Counted from the stretch's first letter, positions 10,770 through 23,820 are shown. The stretch is 64,000 nucleotides of DNA from Siderastrea radians (GCA_964017195.1 OZ024890.1:23249201-23313200); one strand, 5' to 3'. Translations and numbers: made by a program. Notes: generated by a model not told the origin, from the sequence alone.

Positions 10770-11680
10770 ATAACGGGTTGCGAAGAACCTGACCGTGAAC
10801 TAACAAGGAAACCGGATTAAACCAGTTTCTTCCCGACTTCTACGGGACACTGCAACCTCTAACCTCACACGCCGTCTCTAGGTCGCTTTGTTGGTAAATT
10901 GCAGCCAAACTGTGACCAAAAAGGAAGTCGTGAAGTTTCTATTCAGCGCGCTGCCCCACACAATCGGAACGCCTGAAACAGGCTAGCCAAATTCAAACAT
11001 CGAATTTGAAATACGACAGTCGTTTTATTTCAGTTTGTCCCAATGGACGTCTTTCAAAGGACTCTGCCACGGGAATTTTTCCGTTTTGGGGCTGAAATTT
11101 AAATTAAACAGAATACTCCTAGAACGTCAAGAGAAGGAAAGCCTGATGTTTTCAATTTGCAGTCCATGTCTATCCTAGCGATCCGCAGCCAAACACATTT
11201 AATTATAGTCTCAGAGAACTGGTAAAGTAGTTTCAAACGAAACGCAACCAGTATTTTTGGGTTTCCTCTGATTGGAATTTGTCTCAGTTTAGCTTTTCAA
11301 AGTTATCTTAAAAAATTGGTTACAGTGTTTCTTTAGGAAAGTGCAAACTTACAGTAATACTTACTTCGACAAAAGTATTTAGAGTGAAATCAAAATTTCT
11401 TGGCCAAAACTACAATGTTGGATCATTTGTATGTGTAACAATTCTCACAGCGCATACCGGAATCCTTGGAAAATCGCTTGCACGAGGCTCGCGCACAACC
11501 CCGACCCCAGGATCTTCTCCCGGGGAAGGATTCACAAAGCTGTCCCAAGTAAACATGAATCCTAAGTATTGTTTTGCAAAGCTGTCCTAAGTAAAGATGA
11601 ATCCCGAGTATTGATTTATTAAAGGAAGCAATATCGATCATTTTTAGCCCTCCTTCTGGATAATCATTACTTTTCGTTTG
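10770..11680. other. No gene; inner part of the CACTA-like element
   Basis: No supported gene. A short direct repeat lies at 11536-11605: AAAGCTGTCC, AAGTAAA and ATGAATCC, twice, about 40 bp apart. Confidence 0.35.
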
Positions 11681-11683
11681 ATT

Positions 11684-12965
11684 TCAGTTGTCTCCCTTAT
11701 CATTCCATAAAAACTTGTAGAACATCGTGTTGATTTCTTTAATCGCTTCGTGGATAGTTTGCAAAGATGAAAATATGTATACTAATTGAGATGTAACCAG
11801 GCTCTTTAGAACTGTTATTTTCCCCAATAGGGTAAGTCTACGAAAATTCCAGCACCCTAACATCGATCTAATTTTTTCTTTGTAATTTAAAGATATTATT
11901 ATATTGGGGTCCGTTGAGAGCCAAACACCTAAAGCCTTCACTTTTTTCTTTGGCCATTTGAAATCTTTTTCTGGGAGACGTTTGAGGTCACAATCTTTTT
12001 AGAGCCTATCCATAGAGCTTCTGTCTTTTTAATGTTGAGTCTGAGGCCCGATACATTACCAAAAGTTTCTATTAAAACCAGATTCTAAACAGGATTCTTT
12101 GGAACCGTCAAGGATGAGTGTCGTGTCTTCTGCATATTGGCTTAACTTGAATTCATTGCCGTTTATTTCTATACCTTTGATCTTGTTTTTTTCGAATGGC
12201 TTCCGCAAGTACTTCTACGGATAGAATAAATAGATATGGCGACAAAGAACGGCCTTGCCTAACTCCTCGGCTAAGTCCCCCATCCGTTATTTAAGATACA
12301 GCTTTCAATACTGCAATAAAAGAGTTTAATCCAATTTAACAGCGAGGGCCCGAAACCGAAATGCTGTAGGGTTTTATTGATGAAAGACCACCCAAGTGTA
12401 TCAAAAGCTTTCTCAAAATCAAGAAAAAGAAGAAGGCCCGGAATTTTTTTTCCTTCCGTAAATTTAATGACACTGTCCAACAGACGTTTATTCTTACTTA
12501 TACATCTGCCTTTGATAAAGCCCGTTTGATAGTCCGAAATGAGCTTTGGAAGAAAAGTTTTAATTCGGCTTGCAATAGCTTTTGATGCAATCTTGTAGTC
12601 GCAATTTAGTAGAGTTAATGGTCGCCAATTTTTCATCAAAGTGAGCTCAGCATCTCTTTTTGGTATAAGTTTGACAATGCCACGTCTTTGTGATATTGAA
12701 AGTTTCCCGGTCTCGAAAGAGTAATTTAGCGCATTTAGTAGTGTTTCAGCTAAATCATTCCAGAAGACTTTGTAGAATTCGCAGGGGAGACCATCCGACC
12801 CTGGTGTTTTTTCAGAGGCCCTGCTTTTTAAAGCTTCGAGACATTCCTTCCGTCTCAGAGGTCCTTCGCAAAGAGATTGTTCTTCTTGGCTAATCGTTTC
12901 TGGTTTTCTAGGGGAGGGAAGAAAGCGCCTGTACTCTCATTGGTATCTACTTTAGAGCTATAAAG
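11684..12965 (-). pseudogene. Fragment of an L1/Tx1-like LINE reverse transcriptase
   Basis: Three minus-strand frames together cover the palm of a non-LTR reverse transcriptase. Seen in order: a TPGSDGLPCEFY-type start near 12.8 kb, NWRPLTLLNCDYK (about 12.6 kb), LFLDFEKAFDTLGW (about 12.4 kb), a YAEDTTL box in place of YADD near 12.14 kb, and a C-terminal piece (LGVWLSTDPN) to 11684. Frameshifts separate the pieces. Endonuclease and ORF1 are absent, so it is 5'-truncated and dead. The motif wording fits the L1/Tx1 group better than CR1 or RTE. Confidence 0.8.
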
Positions 12966-12969
12966 ATTT

Positions 12970-13880
12970 TAACGGTTTTTAACGGTTTTAGATTGCAAGA
13001 AAACAAATGTTTGCCATCCGCTGAAAATAGGGTAAGTGAACGCCATTTGATCGTGTCACACAGTAAAATCTCCAACCGCCCTTTTAAACGCAGAGAAGGC
13101 CCTGGTGACGAGAAAAGCACACATGTTGGTGCATGACCGCACCACTGAGCATGGTGCGATGTGTTCATACCAAATATGAGTCAAAAATGCGCAGTGAAAC
13201 GAGCAACAAAAATCTGGCCAACCCGTACACAAACATAGAGATAGCAAAGTGCCGGGTAGGCCCATGCTCTGTTGTCCGAATAAGAAACGGGGAGATAGGC
13301 TGGTGAAGTACCCCTCAGCAAAAATAATCCCGTTAAAAATGTATCAACGTTTTCATACCCCTCCTTCCAACTTATAACAGCCCATGTTCGATAATTTTGA
13401 CCTGGCAAAAAGGCTTTTTTGCATCAATTCTCTTGCGGAAATTTAAAGACAAAAGAATCTTGGAACATTTGCAATTAGTGGCAAAAGAACGTGGGCTATT
13501 ATGAAGGGCGAATAGTGAAGACAAGTCATGGGGTGGATAAAGATCCCCCCTGAAAGCATTTAATTTTATTTCAAGGATTTTGGATTAAATACAAAGATCA
13601 TTTCTGATGTAAATGGACTTTCGTTTTGGAGCTTCTGACAAAAACAATGACTTCATCAACTCAACTCATTACACCACACTACATTTAGTCAAATGAAGTC
13701 ATTTTCTTGCAGGCAATAGATAAAAGGCAATAGAAACAAACCCCACTGTATTTTTGGGTCCAGAGCTTCTCATTGAAATGAGCGGAAAGGGGCATGATTT
13801 AAAAACTGCATTTACTGTAGAAATAATATCATGATTCGATAGTCAACAAGAATGGGAAAAGGTTTTAGTATTTTAAATCC
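12970..13880. other. No gene recognised
   Basis: AT-rich intervening sequence. Short frames on the minus strand have no recognisable domain and no splice-site support. Confidence 0.4.
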
Positions 13881-13889
13881 ATTATTTAT

Positions 13890-14425
13890 TCATCCTACAG
13901 AGTAGGCTTCTGCTAACTTAACAGATGAAACATCTGTCCTGTCCCATTTCTGGTGCGCTGCCTAAAGATGAAACATCTGGGCAACTACAAGCTTCCACCT
14001 ACTCTGCAATGTTAAACTTACAAATTGGAGTTAAAAATTTCCAAGTTTACCTAATTGAATTTTGTATTCATTTCCTAAATGACATCCCTATAATTTTCTA
14101 CAGTAGAGAGTTTAGAAAAGGGGTTATTTCAAAAAGGGGCCCCAGCAATGATTTAGTTTTGTGATCCGTTATCATGTAGTTGTTCAGCCCACAGAGTAGG
14201 TTTCTGCTAACTTAACAGATGAAACATCTGTCCTGTCCCGTTTCCGGTGTGCTGCCTAAAGATGAAACATCTGGGCAACTACAAGCTTCCACCTACTCTG
14301 CAATTTAAAACTTTGACTTACAAATTGGAATTCAGACTTTACCTATTTGCTTTTGTGCACATACCACTCCTCTACGGTTTGAGAGTTTGAAAAAGGGGTC
14401 ATTTCAAAAAAGGAGCCCTAGCAAC
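13890..14425. repeat. Two-copy tandem repeat, unit of about 285 bp
   Basis: A core of about 115 bp, bounded by AGAGTAGG and its inverse CCTACTCT, occurs at about 13900-14011 and 14191-14302 with few differences. Each copy contains two AGATGAAACATCT palindromes. Homology continues downstream to AAAAAGGGGT-type sequence at 14120 and 14395. Confidence 0.75.
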
Positions 14426-14429
14426 AAAA

Positions 14430-16850
14430 CCAGACACAGTGATTTTGCTTCCCATTTGCACTTATAGTAAGAGTACATATTACTGGTTTTATAACTAGTT
14501 ATTTTATAATCTCAAGTTACATACTCTACATAGTGAAATACCAGATTCATGCATTGGAGGTGATCACAACTTAAAACTAATCAAATTTGATTAGTCAAGT
14601 ACTTGATTTAGTTTGGGAAATGGGTTGAACTGATTACTAGTCAGCACTCAAACACTTTTCTGGAATTAATATTGTGTCAATAAGAAATGCCTAATTGTTC
14701 TGATTGGTGCCAGACATATCCTTATTGGCGAATTTATTATCTAACAGCAGTTCATGCAGGTTAGGTGTGTTATCATAGTTGAAAGACAGAAACTCCCTAC
14801 ACCTAGTTTGGGAAAAGATGTTTCTGCTGTAGACTAAGTTGGATTTCATCAGCTCAGAAGCTTGGGCGCACCTTATGAAAGTTTAGTGATAGCCGGCAAA
14901 ATCAACTAAAAGTCCCTGCTTTGAATTTTTTTTAACTTTTCCACATTCATTTCGCTAGTTCGAGACTTAGTAGTACGGGTTGCGCATGTCCTTAATTCTA
15001 CTTATCATTGCAGTAGACTAAAATATTGTTTCAAGAAAGCATCCCGTTTTGCCACAGCCTGGTCATTATCATTAGTTAGTTTGTTTGTTTATTTGTTTTT
15101 GTTTTTGTTTTTGTTTTTTTTTTGTTCTGCTTTTTACCAACTGCTCTTGATCATGAGTTATCATCATTTATTTCTTGTGCAACAGCAAACACAAACTGGC
15201 AAAAGATGCGTCATCTTGGCAGCCCTGCTAATAAAAGATGTGTCATCTTAAGAGCAGGAATGGTTGCTAAAGACACAAAGAAACAAATATTCTTTAATTG
15301 AGTTTCAACTCTTGCATATTTTTTTCTCAAACAATCATTACTGCTGAGAGAGTGGAGAAGACTCATTACAAAGAGAGATTGGCCTGTATTAATTAAGTTA
15401 TGGACTGGCAAAATGAACATAGAAATAAAATTTCATACATCTTTCCAAATCACAGTTAATATTAGTGGCAAAAAAACCCATCATCTCAGTGGACAGTCCT
15501 TCTACAAAAGGAAGTGTCTCTATTTGTCTGACTTAATTGTTATAGACCAAAAAAGCAAAGCCAAAAAACATTAATTTCGTCTCATTCTTTCCTAAGAATC
15601 CTAGTTCAATCAGACCTCATAAAATTAATAAATTGATGTGGATTAGATGAAATTTTTTAAATAAATTCTGTATCCAACTTGCCATGCAATGCTGTTTTTC
15701 CCTCCAAACTTTTGCTTTCATGAAGCACTGATTAAAGCTGATACAAAATAGCCAGAAAAGTGTTGTCCCTGTAGTAAACTGTCCAGCTCTTTCAAATATT
15801 TACCAGTGCCATGGATGGTAGTTGACAAAGGCAAGAAATCTGAAAACGACAAGGTTGAGAAGGTCATTTGTAACACTTGCACAATGTAAATGAAATTCAC
15901 TTAATGAGAAGAGCTTGTTTTATTACAATCACAGATTGAAAGGGATAGGATCACTGGCCAAAGAGACACCTTGTGTGGGACATAAAACTATGTACATCAG
16001 GTAAACCACCCAATAGATTGAGAAATAATTGTTTTGAGAACAAGATTAACAGGAACAAGATTCACCTTTAATCCATCAAACTCTTTTCAAGTATGTCATC
16101 ATACTGAAATGGTGGGGTTAGAGAAACTGTGGTGCTGCGTCGGTGGGGACGTGAAACACAAAATTGAAAGTTAGTGGCCAATTTACCTTATCAACTCAGT
16201 TGATAAATCCAATTATTAGCATAAATGGTGTTTTGTCATGAATGACAAATATTCCTGTGAATGTGCTCAATATTAATTTTAACATGGATAATATGAGTAT
16301 TGCTTACAAATCCTTTGTATCCAACTGATAGAAGTTGATAGAGCAGTAAAATGACCCCTCAGGTCAAAGAGATGTAGTCGTATAAAGACGGGAGTCATAT
16401 CAATGGGTTTAAAGATAAGAAACAGACAGGATTTTTTTTCAGGCCAAAAAAGTACTAGCCATAATAATGAGGTAGTTGTTTCTTGATAGAGTGGCTAAGA
16501 TCCTTAGATGGGGTTCAACAGTATAGATAGTATGAATTTACAACAAGAGTAATCTTTATTGAGGCAGTCATTAAGGTGGTAAAAATAATATTGACTAATG
16601 ACATTGACTGTAACAATGAAGTCAGCTTTACCAACACCCACTTAATAAAACACTCTGTTGGGCCAACTGCTCATTGTTTGGACAATCTTCCAACCTTGCG
16701 CATTACCCTCTGACATACCAACTGCCAAAAGGGGTTGACTTACTAAATACATGTAACACTCTTGCCAGAAAGAGTTTCCCTTAAAGTTTTGTTTTAAGCC
16801 TTAGGCATTATATGCATGTATACTAGGCTTTGATATGCATGTACCAGCTG
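14430..16850. other. Non-coding stretch with short repeats
   Basis: No gene supported. It holds a (GTTTTT)n-like run near 15085-15125 and a pair of AAGATGNGTCATCTT palindromes at 15204 and 15236. A dispersed repeat fragment lies at 16128-16205 (family also at 7.2 and 55.9 kb). Confidence 0.4.
15200..15255. repeat. Paired AAGATG..CATCTT palindromes
   Basis: AAGATGCGTCATCTT and AAGATGTGTCATCTT lie about 32 bp apart, each next to a GGCA or GAGCAGG context. They resemble the palindromes in the 13.9-14.3 kb repeats and may be a diverged relative. Confidence 0.4.
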
Positions 16851-16853
16851 CTG

Positions 16854-16855
<2 letters not shown>

Positions 16856-16897
<42 letters not shown>
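16856..16897. repeat. (TAA)n microsatellite
   Basis: Uninterrupted AAT/TAA trinucleotide run of about 13 units. Confidence 0.95.
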
Positions 16898-16898
<1 letters not shown>

Positions 16899-16988
16899 TT
16901 ACGTACAGCAGCAACAACAACATATACCTCAAATAGCTAGGGAACCAATCAGAATACAGTCGAAATTCTTCTTGTGACCACTCTCATA

Positions 16989-18029
16989 AGGGATGGTTCA
17001 CAATTTATGTAGAGGTAGGGCTATGGTGATTATAGATTTTTTCCCTTGCATTTTTTGAAAGCCCTCCCCCCATTATTTGGTGTGTGTTTTTCCCTGGCCC
17101 TCCTCATTGCATAACCCACAACCGTAGGCAAAATATCATAACCCCCCCTCCTCCTCCACCACCACCCAAAACACCCTGATGACTAAAACAAGGCATTTTT
17201 GGTCTCACAATTAACCACATAATGACAATTGTTTAATAAGCAACACTAGTAATTAGTTTATTGAAAATGAAAACCAGCTAAAAATGGCCATTTAATTGGT
17301 TTGTTGAGGCATCATTCCATTAATATAATTTCACATGAAATATACACACAGAATGTTCACGTCATACAAATAGAATTTAGCTTTCTAGAATACCTTAAGG
17401 ACGTACAAATTAGGTTTAAAATATTATCTTGCAATGGAGTCAATTGTGGCCATTTCTAATGTGGTCTATACATGCTGTACAGCCAGTTATAAGGCAGTTA
17501 GTGGTTTGATAGCTTCACCACCAATTGGAATATAAACGTAAGAACATGGTCTCTCCTCCGCAGAGGTGCCCGCTGGTATCCCATTAATAAAATTTTAAAT
17601 AAAAATTAAAAATTAATAGCGCAGGGGACAATGGGAAGAGTGAAAGGCATGGTCTCCCTTCTATTTCCCCATCCCCGCCTCTTAGAGATGCAAAGAGACC
17701 TCTGGAGAAGAGAGGAACATGGAATTATAAATAAATGTTCTGAGAAAGCAAGCATCAGCGTGAGTTTATTATTCATTGACATCGACTGTTACTTTGTATT
17801 TATAAGCTCCAGCTATACTAGAACTTCATTTACAGATCCTTCTGCTAAATATTGGTAAACGGATGGTGGCGGTTTTTTATTTATGGAATCTTTTGAATGG
17901 TCCCCCCTTATACCTTCTTTCACATTGGGAGAAATTTTTGATAGCCCCCCCCCAAAACCTAAAAGGAAAAATCATACCCCCCGCTAAAAAACACTATAGC
18001 CCCCTCTACATAAATTATGAACCCTCCCT
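16989..18029. mobile_element. Element of about 1.04 kb with inverted ends
   Basis: The left arm AGGGATGGTTCACAATTTAT continues into TAGAGG and GGGCTATGGTG. It is matched in inverse at about 17990-18029 (AGGGAGGGTTCATAATTTAT, TAGAGGGGGCTATAGTG). C-rich tracts sit just inside both ends (17065-17165 and 17905-18005). No transposase is seen; the frames inside are short. Confidence 0.7.
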
Positions 18030-18179
18030 AAGTGAAGAGCTCTAGGAGTGAGATAGGTACTTTATTAAAATACTTTGCAGCTCATAGAGCTGAATTGCGT
18101 ATTCTACATTCTATGATACAAATTTACAAAATTTAAAATTTAAAATTTATAATATCTAAAATCTACAACAAGCATAGTG

Positions 18180-18905
18180 AAACCCCGTTTGAATTGTCAC
18201 TTAAACTCTGTAATGCAAAGCTCTCATAAGCGATTGTTCCCGTAACCAACTGCGACCACTTTGTTGAATTTCTGACTGGTCTTATTCTTTGTTTCTTATA
18301 ATTGCTTGAAGATGACCACTCAGTCAACACTTAAATAAAACTACTCACTTCTTGAGCTAATTCAGAGTAATACATGGCATAAGAGCGAATGGTTGTTGAC
18401 TTGTACATGTACATGTACAGTGTACATACGCAATCCTCTTCTATAAAAAATATTTAATATTTACATACAAATCTACAGTACTATTGGTGACCATCAAAAG
18501 CTCTCATAAGCGACCACCCTCCATTGTTTCACCATGTGGTTCTTTTACAAGAGCCCCTTCTCGTTAGACTACAAGCAGTCTCTCTTTCCGCTCAGGGTAG
18601 TCAAGCGAAACAAGCGAGCAAGAGTGGACGAAAATAGCCTGCTGCATTGTTACATGACAAGCTGAGTGTAGCAAGCTGCAAATCGCCTGCTGCATTGATA
18701 CACTCACGTATCAAGGTAGCAGGCAATTTTTTCGCGTGTCACGTAACAATTCATGCTTGCTTGCTTGTTCGTTTTGCACGACTATCCCTGAGTGGAAAGA
18801 GAGACTGCTCGTAGTCTACTTCTCGTAATTAAGCGACCAGCTCTGGTTGCAACCACTTTTCTGAATTCTTGAGGTGGTCGCTTATGAGAGCTTTGACTGT
18901 AATGA
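18180..18905. mobile_element. MITE family with AAGCTCTCATAAGCGA ends
   Basis: AAGCTCTCATAAGCGA occurs at about 18220, again at 18496, and in inverse at 18878-18893, with further GACCACTT-type inverse similarity inside. It looks like one or two nested copies of a non-autonomous element, itself interrupted by the 254-bp MITE at 18565-18818. Confidence 0.6.
18565..18818. mobile_element. 254-bp MITE with 8-bp target duplication
   Basis: Ends TAGACTAC(A)AGCAGTCTCTCTTTCC and its inverse, extending through CTCAGGG and TAGTC. CTTCTCGT is present on both sides (18557-18564 and 18819-18826), a clean 8-bp duplication as made by hAT- or P-type transposases. It sits inside the 18180-18905 repeat. Confidence 0.85.
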
Positions 18906-19140
18906 AACCTGTAATATTCACAGTAGGTCATATCTATGAAAAGCAGTGACATGACTTCTTGTGCAATTTGAGATAAGATTGGCGATATTCCTAAAGAAAA
19001 ATTGTGGCTCTCAAATTGTCTTACACCGTTTGCATTCAATTACTGTGGATTCTTCCACAAACATAAATGCAAACTTACAAGAAGACTTATTCTCCATGTT
19101 TGCTGGAGCCTATCGATTGTCCACAATCAAAAACATTCCC

Positions 19141-19627
19141 TTATGTACCGGTCAAATTGAAGCTTCAACATCCCCCCCTGGGCATACCCCAGGCATTTGA
19201 CTGTGCATCATGCCTGGAGAGGGGGGAATCTGAACGTTGCCTTGGAAGGGGGGGTGAATTTGAACAAATTTATCTCTTGTTCTAGCCTAATACGCCTGTG
19301 AGTTTTTTCGTTTTTTACAGGGTTTGATGGATTTCTAGGATAGAATTTCGCCTTTGTTAGTGAATAACTCTCTCAAAATGGTCTTTAAAAGAAGTTTGAA
19401 GGTGTCTTTACGGCATATCTCTCTCTGAAAACCGTGAACAGTGTTTGCTTGAAGACGAAATTTGTCTTTGAGGAGAGGTTACGCGTATTTCAGTACTAAT
19501 TGGTGGGGCATTTGAACGGCTTTTTTGCCCCGAGGGGAGGAATTTGAACAAGCCAATCGTCAAAAGTTCAAATGCCCGGGGGGGGAGGGGGGAGGATGTT
19601 GAAGCTTCAATTTGGCTGGTACATTAT
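19141..19627. mobile_element. MITE of about 487 bp, ATGTACC..CAAATTGAAGCTTC ends
   Basis: CAAATTGAAGCTTCAACATC at the left is present in perfect inverse at about 19593-19613, and the outer ATGTACC also mirrors. The interior has G/C runs and GGCATTTGA-type motifs. Related ends occur at 22855 and 23762. Confidence 0.75.
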
Positions 19628-20541
19628 ATTAGGCCCTTTCGACCTAGAAAAGCCCAAGATGATATTAATAGGATCAACAGTCAAATACAAAATAAAGTAG
19701 TTTGTTAACTTACCAGTTTCAACAGCGATACATTGGTACATGACTGATGAATTCCCTTTTTTTTCTCGGATAAGACATGTGGACATTTGCTGAAGACCGG
19801 GCATTTGCTGATGATCCAAGTCGAAACGAGGGCTACCCGTATAGCTTCCATTTTGCTAAAACTGCTCTGTGGGAAAGGCTATTTTCGTACGCTGGGTGAA
19901 CCCTGATACATCCGAAAGTAAGAACCAGCGCCGTCTTCGTTTTACGAGGAACAAGGAACGTACAAAACTATAAAATATACCTATAGCCATAGCCCTTGCC
20001 TTCACAACAGTGCAAATCCGCGCCAAAATTCATCAAGTCCCGCGCTATGTTCGCCCGTGATACTTTTGGACAGTTGTAGTTGTCATAGGAGTGTGAAATT
20101 TCCGGACGCCCCCGGGGCCAGGCAAATCGAAGGAATCGGTGGCATGAATTTGTAAGTATTCACAGAATAGGTTTAACTTGATTTTTCCTTCTTGAAAAAA
20201 GGATAGAGAAACTTTGTTCAATTCGCTACTCTTTGATAGGGGTGACTCATGAAATTTCTGAGCAAACTGAGTTTGTGCTTATCGTCCCTCCCCTCCCCAA
20301 CCTTCTCTTTCCGAGTTAATTTATTCTGTGAAAGCCGTTGTTGAATTATACTATGCGCGCGCAGCCCCAATTGGTAGGCGGTTATTTCAAGTTGAAATGG
20401 AAGGACTTCGTTTTATTTCGTAAGAAAATGGTAGAAAATAGCGAGGTTCACCTTGCGAAAGCAGTTCAGAGAGGTCAGAATCAATAGCCAGAAGCCGGCA
20501 GGTCTGCAAGAAAGTGTTTCACATTATGTTCTGGCGACTCC

Positions 20542-20585
20542 ATGGTTGACACTGGAACATGGAACAACCAATGTAGACTTTCAAG
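20542..20585 (+). CDS. Candidate short first coding exon
   Basis: An ATG opens 14 codons (MVDTGTWNNQ...) and ends before GTTAGTG. Its phase (2) does not fit the exon at 22689 directly, so an intermediate exon would be needed. Weak support. Confidence 0.2.
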
Positions 20586-20599
20586 GTTAGTGTGAATTG

Positions 20600-22680
20600 T
20601 GTTCAATGATTTTGAATTCCCGTAACCTCAAACGGTTTCTTTAAAAACCAGAGTAAGTCATTAATACTCAACAAATTGTACAGCTCGCTATTTGCGTTTT
20701 AAACAAGCGATGATTTGGTGCAACTACAGGACGTGTGAATTACGGTATGAGCGTATGGCGTACGTGCATACATGTACAGTTTTTGTGCGAGCATTTGTAT
20801 GAGACCCCTTCCATTGGCAGGCTAACAGAGAGTATTAAGACTTACTTTGAAAGAAAACTCGCGTTTTAGCGTTGTTAACCCTTTCATTTAGACTGAATAT
20901 TACAAAGTACTCCTCAGTTACTGTTTGCCAGGCACAATAATTTATTATATGTTTTGAATTATCATGTTTACACATTATTTTAATTTCATAATGTGAGATC
21001 TTTATGCCTTACCGCCTTAAGAAATTAGTTCTTAGTTTTGAGGGGTTCCTTTAAAGCATTTTGCATGAACCGATTTAATACTTAGCCTGCGAGCAGGCTC
21101 ACCAAGTGTGTTATTGGCGCAAGTATTTTGGTGCCGGCGAGAGGAATGGGGCGAGGAAAAGTGAGCCTGCACAAAAGCCGTTGAAATTTGAATTCCACCC
21201 CTGTGAGGTGACAAGTCTCAACTGTCAAGGTATCAAATATCTAACCAATACAAGCGAAGCAAAATGTAAACAAACACAACAGCAGATTTTCACACTTGAG
21301 AGGATCAAGTTCTTTATGAATGTGCCAGAATAACGCAAAAGAAAATTATAAACACAGTTGACAATTTTTGCCACGTTTAAATGTGTTCTACTCGAAACCA
21401 GTATGGAACTAGGAATCCTCGAGAAATCAAATCGGAAAGGCATCTGTGCTGATGACTCAGAATCGATGCGCAAGAACACATTAGAAGTTAAAAATATCGA
21501 ACTCCAGGGACATGAAACTTGCAGTTACAAAGAGTATAGAGCCGCTACCGCAGAAGACTTCACCCTTGCATGATGCGTTGCAAACATCTGCGTAAACAGG
21601 AACAAGCAATACCATCTTCCCACAATAACAAGTAACCAATCTCGGTGTAACAAAGACTGCAAGATAATGCCCATTGCATGGTCAAATAAAAATTAGTGGT
21701 ACAGATCCTGTCATTTCGGAGATCCCAAGAAGAGAAGCTTGAAAACTACCACGCACTAAAAGCAGGCTGCAATAACCAAAATAAACATGGCCAATATTCT
21801 AAAAAATGACACAAAACCGCAATCGCTAGCCAGACGCAACCAGCTGAGTCACATTAAGAGATTGAATTGATTGAAAAACCGATAGACTCTGAGCACTCCT
21901 CCTACTTTCCTTCTTGCTAAAACTAGGAGAAGAAAGAGACTGCTCACAGTCTGAAGGCAACAAACAATAACACCACCTTTTACTTAGCTTTGTATATACT
22001 TAATGTTAGTTTCTATTATTTTTCACAACCCCACAAGCTGCAGAGCTTTAATTTTAATCGTGGTGGAAAAAAGGCTGTCTTTCTGTCTGTCTGTTATTCT
22101 TGGTACAGTTTGAATTGTCATTAGTGAAAAAAATGGTGCTTGATCCTGTCATATTGAATGAAAACAAATCAGGTTTCTTTCACAGGATCCAAAATTTATG
22201 TAAGCCACAAACTTTTGACTCCATCACGGAATCTTTATCAAGTTGAATTATCATGTTTATATGTACTAAATTTCATAATGTGAGATCTTTATGCTTAGTA
22301 CAGTTTGCAAGTGATGGCATTTTCGGCAGATCTTCAAGCGCTGTACCATTGCAAGTGATCACATTTGCACCAGTTGATTAAATAATGTGTTTTGGCATTG
22401 TTTTGAATTATTGTGTTTACACATTTGCTTTCACAAGATGAGGTATTAAGTAATGGCTTGTGCTGCTGCATGTCATTGTTGCCATGTTTTTTTTTCCTTA
22501 AGACTGCCTAGTGGTTGCAAACTGAACTGCAAATTTGTCTTGATTCCAGTTGTTAACCCTTCTTTGTTTTCTATGATAAATTTATAGTCAATGACTAGCA
22601 AGACAAAAGAAAGAAAAGATAGGAAAAATGGACAAGACGAATCTAATAGACATGTGACACCACTAAATACTGCTGTTCTC
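20600..22680. other. Non-coding, one repeat fragment
   Basis: No gene supported. 21085-21170 starts TAGCCTGCGAGCAGGCTC, the same palindromic end as the element at 34991-36480, and reads into GAGAGGAATGGGGCGAGG and a second GTGAGCCTGC. It is probably a small relative or a solo end. Confidence 0.5.
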
Positions 22681-22688
22681 TGTTTCAG

Positions 22689-22781
22689 GAGAAAAGACTG
22701 AGGTGGCAGTAGCAATATTGCCACTGCTATATGGTAAAGGCTGGAACATGCAAACACAAGGAATTTGTGGAGTTTATCTTT
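22689..22781 (+). CDS. Candidate internal exon of an unrecognised gene
   Basis: The stretch between TTTCAG and GTAAGT is open for 30 codons: EKTEVAVAILPLLYG, then KGWNMQTQGICGVYL. It enters with two bases of a split codon and leaves with one. The composition looks coding. No family was recognised. It lies inside the CACTA-like element, 3 kb before a likely terminal exon. Confidence 0.4.
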
Positions 22782-22854
22782 GTAAGTGCACCTTGTATGT
22801 GTAAAAGTTGTATCTGGGAGGCTGGCTTATACGCCGGTGTTTATGGTGTATTGG

Positions 22855-23762
22855 TTATGCATCGGTCAATTCCAGCTGCGCCTTCCCCCCCCCCCCCAGC
22901 TAACCCCCCGGGCATTAGAATTTTTTTTCTTGGATGGCAAATTCCCGGGAATGGGGGCACTTAAGCTGCCAAATGCCCCGTGGTGGGGACGAAGAAAGAG
23001 GGCGAATGCCCTGCCCCCAGGATGGTACGTCCCCAAGCAACACTGCAGCAGTTTTCATTCATTGCACAATAGTGCCCCTTTCAACATTTAAATGTGTGAT
23101 TTTTTGTTTCTGTAGGTCTACCTCTCCATCTTCTAATTGGTTAATAATGCAGACAACACTACATGATAGTTGATTCTCATTTTATGGTTATTTATTTTGC
23201 TTTTAAACAGTTCACTAGTAAAAATATCTTGACATCATAAAATAGTCTGTGGTAAAGTTATCTGTTGTGAATATTCTAATAATATGCAAAGGTAAATGAC
23301 GATCCCCATAAACATGTTTAGAATTTAATAAACGATCATGATAGTTTTAGAATCATTGCGACAAAATTCTAATTATAAAATCCTTGATTAAAGAAGCATA
23401 CATATGTCAATTCAGGTTAATCGTTTCTGATAGCTCAAGTTGTGCCTCGATAAGCAATTAAGAAATAAATGCATAAAGTCGAGAAAACCTCCACAAGTTT
23501 GTCCAGTCCTCAACTTTGACGGACAAGCCAATCTACGTCGAGCCAGTCTGCGACAAACTGCTGGATCTTCCATGTTTGGATTTAGAGTCGGAAACCATGT
23601 GCCAATAGCCCAGGGGTAGTACCCTGCGTAGTCAAATGCCCGACCCCTGAGCCATGCCAAATTTGCTAATGCCCCACCCCCGGGACTGACAAGGTGCGCA
23701 AATGCCCCGCAGTTGCCCAGTGATGGGGGATGGGTGCAGCTGGAATTGACTGATGCATTATG
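22855..23762. mobile_element. Inverted-repeat element related to the 19.1-kb MITE
   Basis: TTATGCATCGGTCAATTCCA at 22855 is mirrored at about 23743-23762 (TGGAATTGACTGATGCATTA). C-rich tracts lie inside both ends. The consensus resembles the ends at 19141-19627. The right half is also part of a segment duplicated at 24.6-25.07 kb. Confidence 0.55.
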
Positions 23763-23777
23763 CTCAGGTAACAGTAA

Positions 23778-23820
<43 letters not shown>

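Noticed and set aside
13900..14310. Hammerhead ribozyme in the 115-bp repeat
   Set aside because: GATGAAAC words suggested it, but the CTGANGA core and matching stems are not present in the right order.
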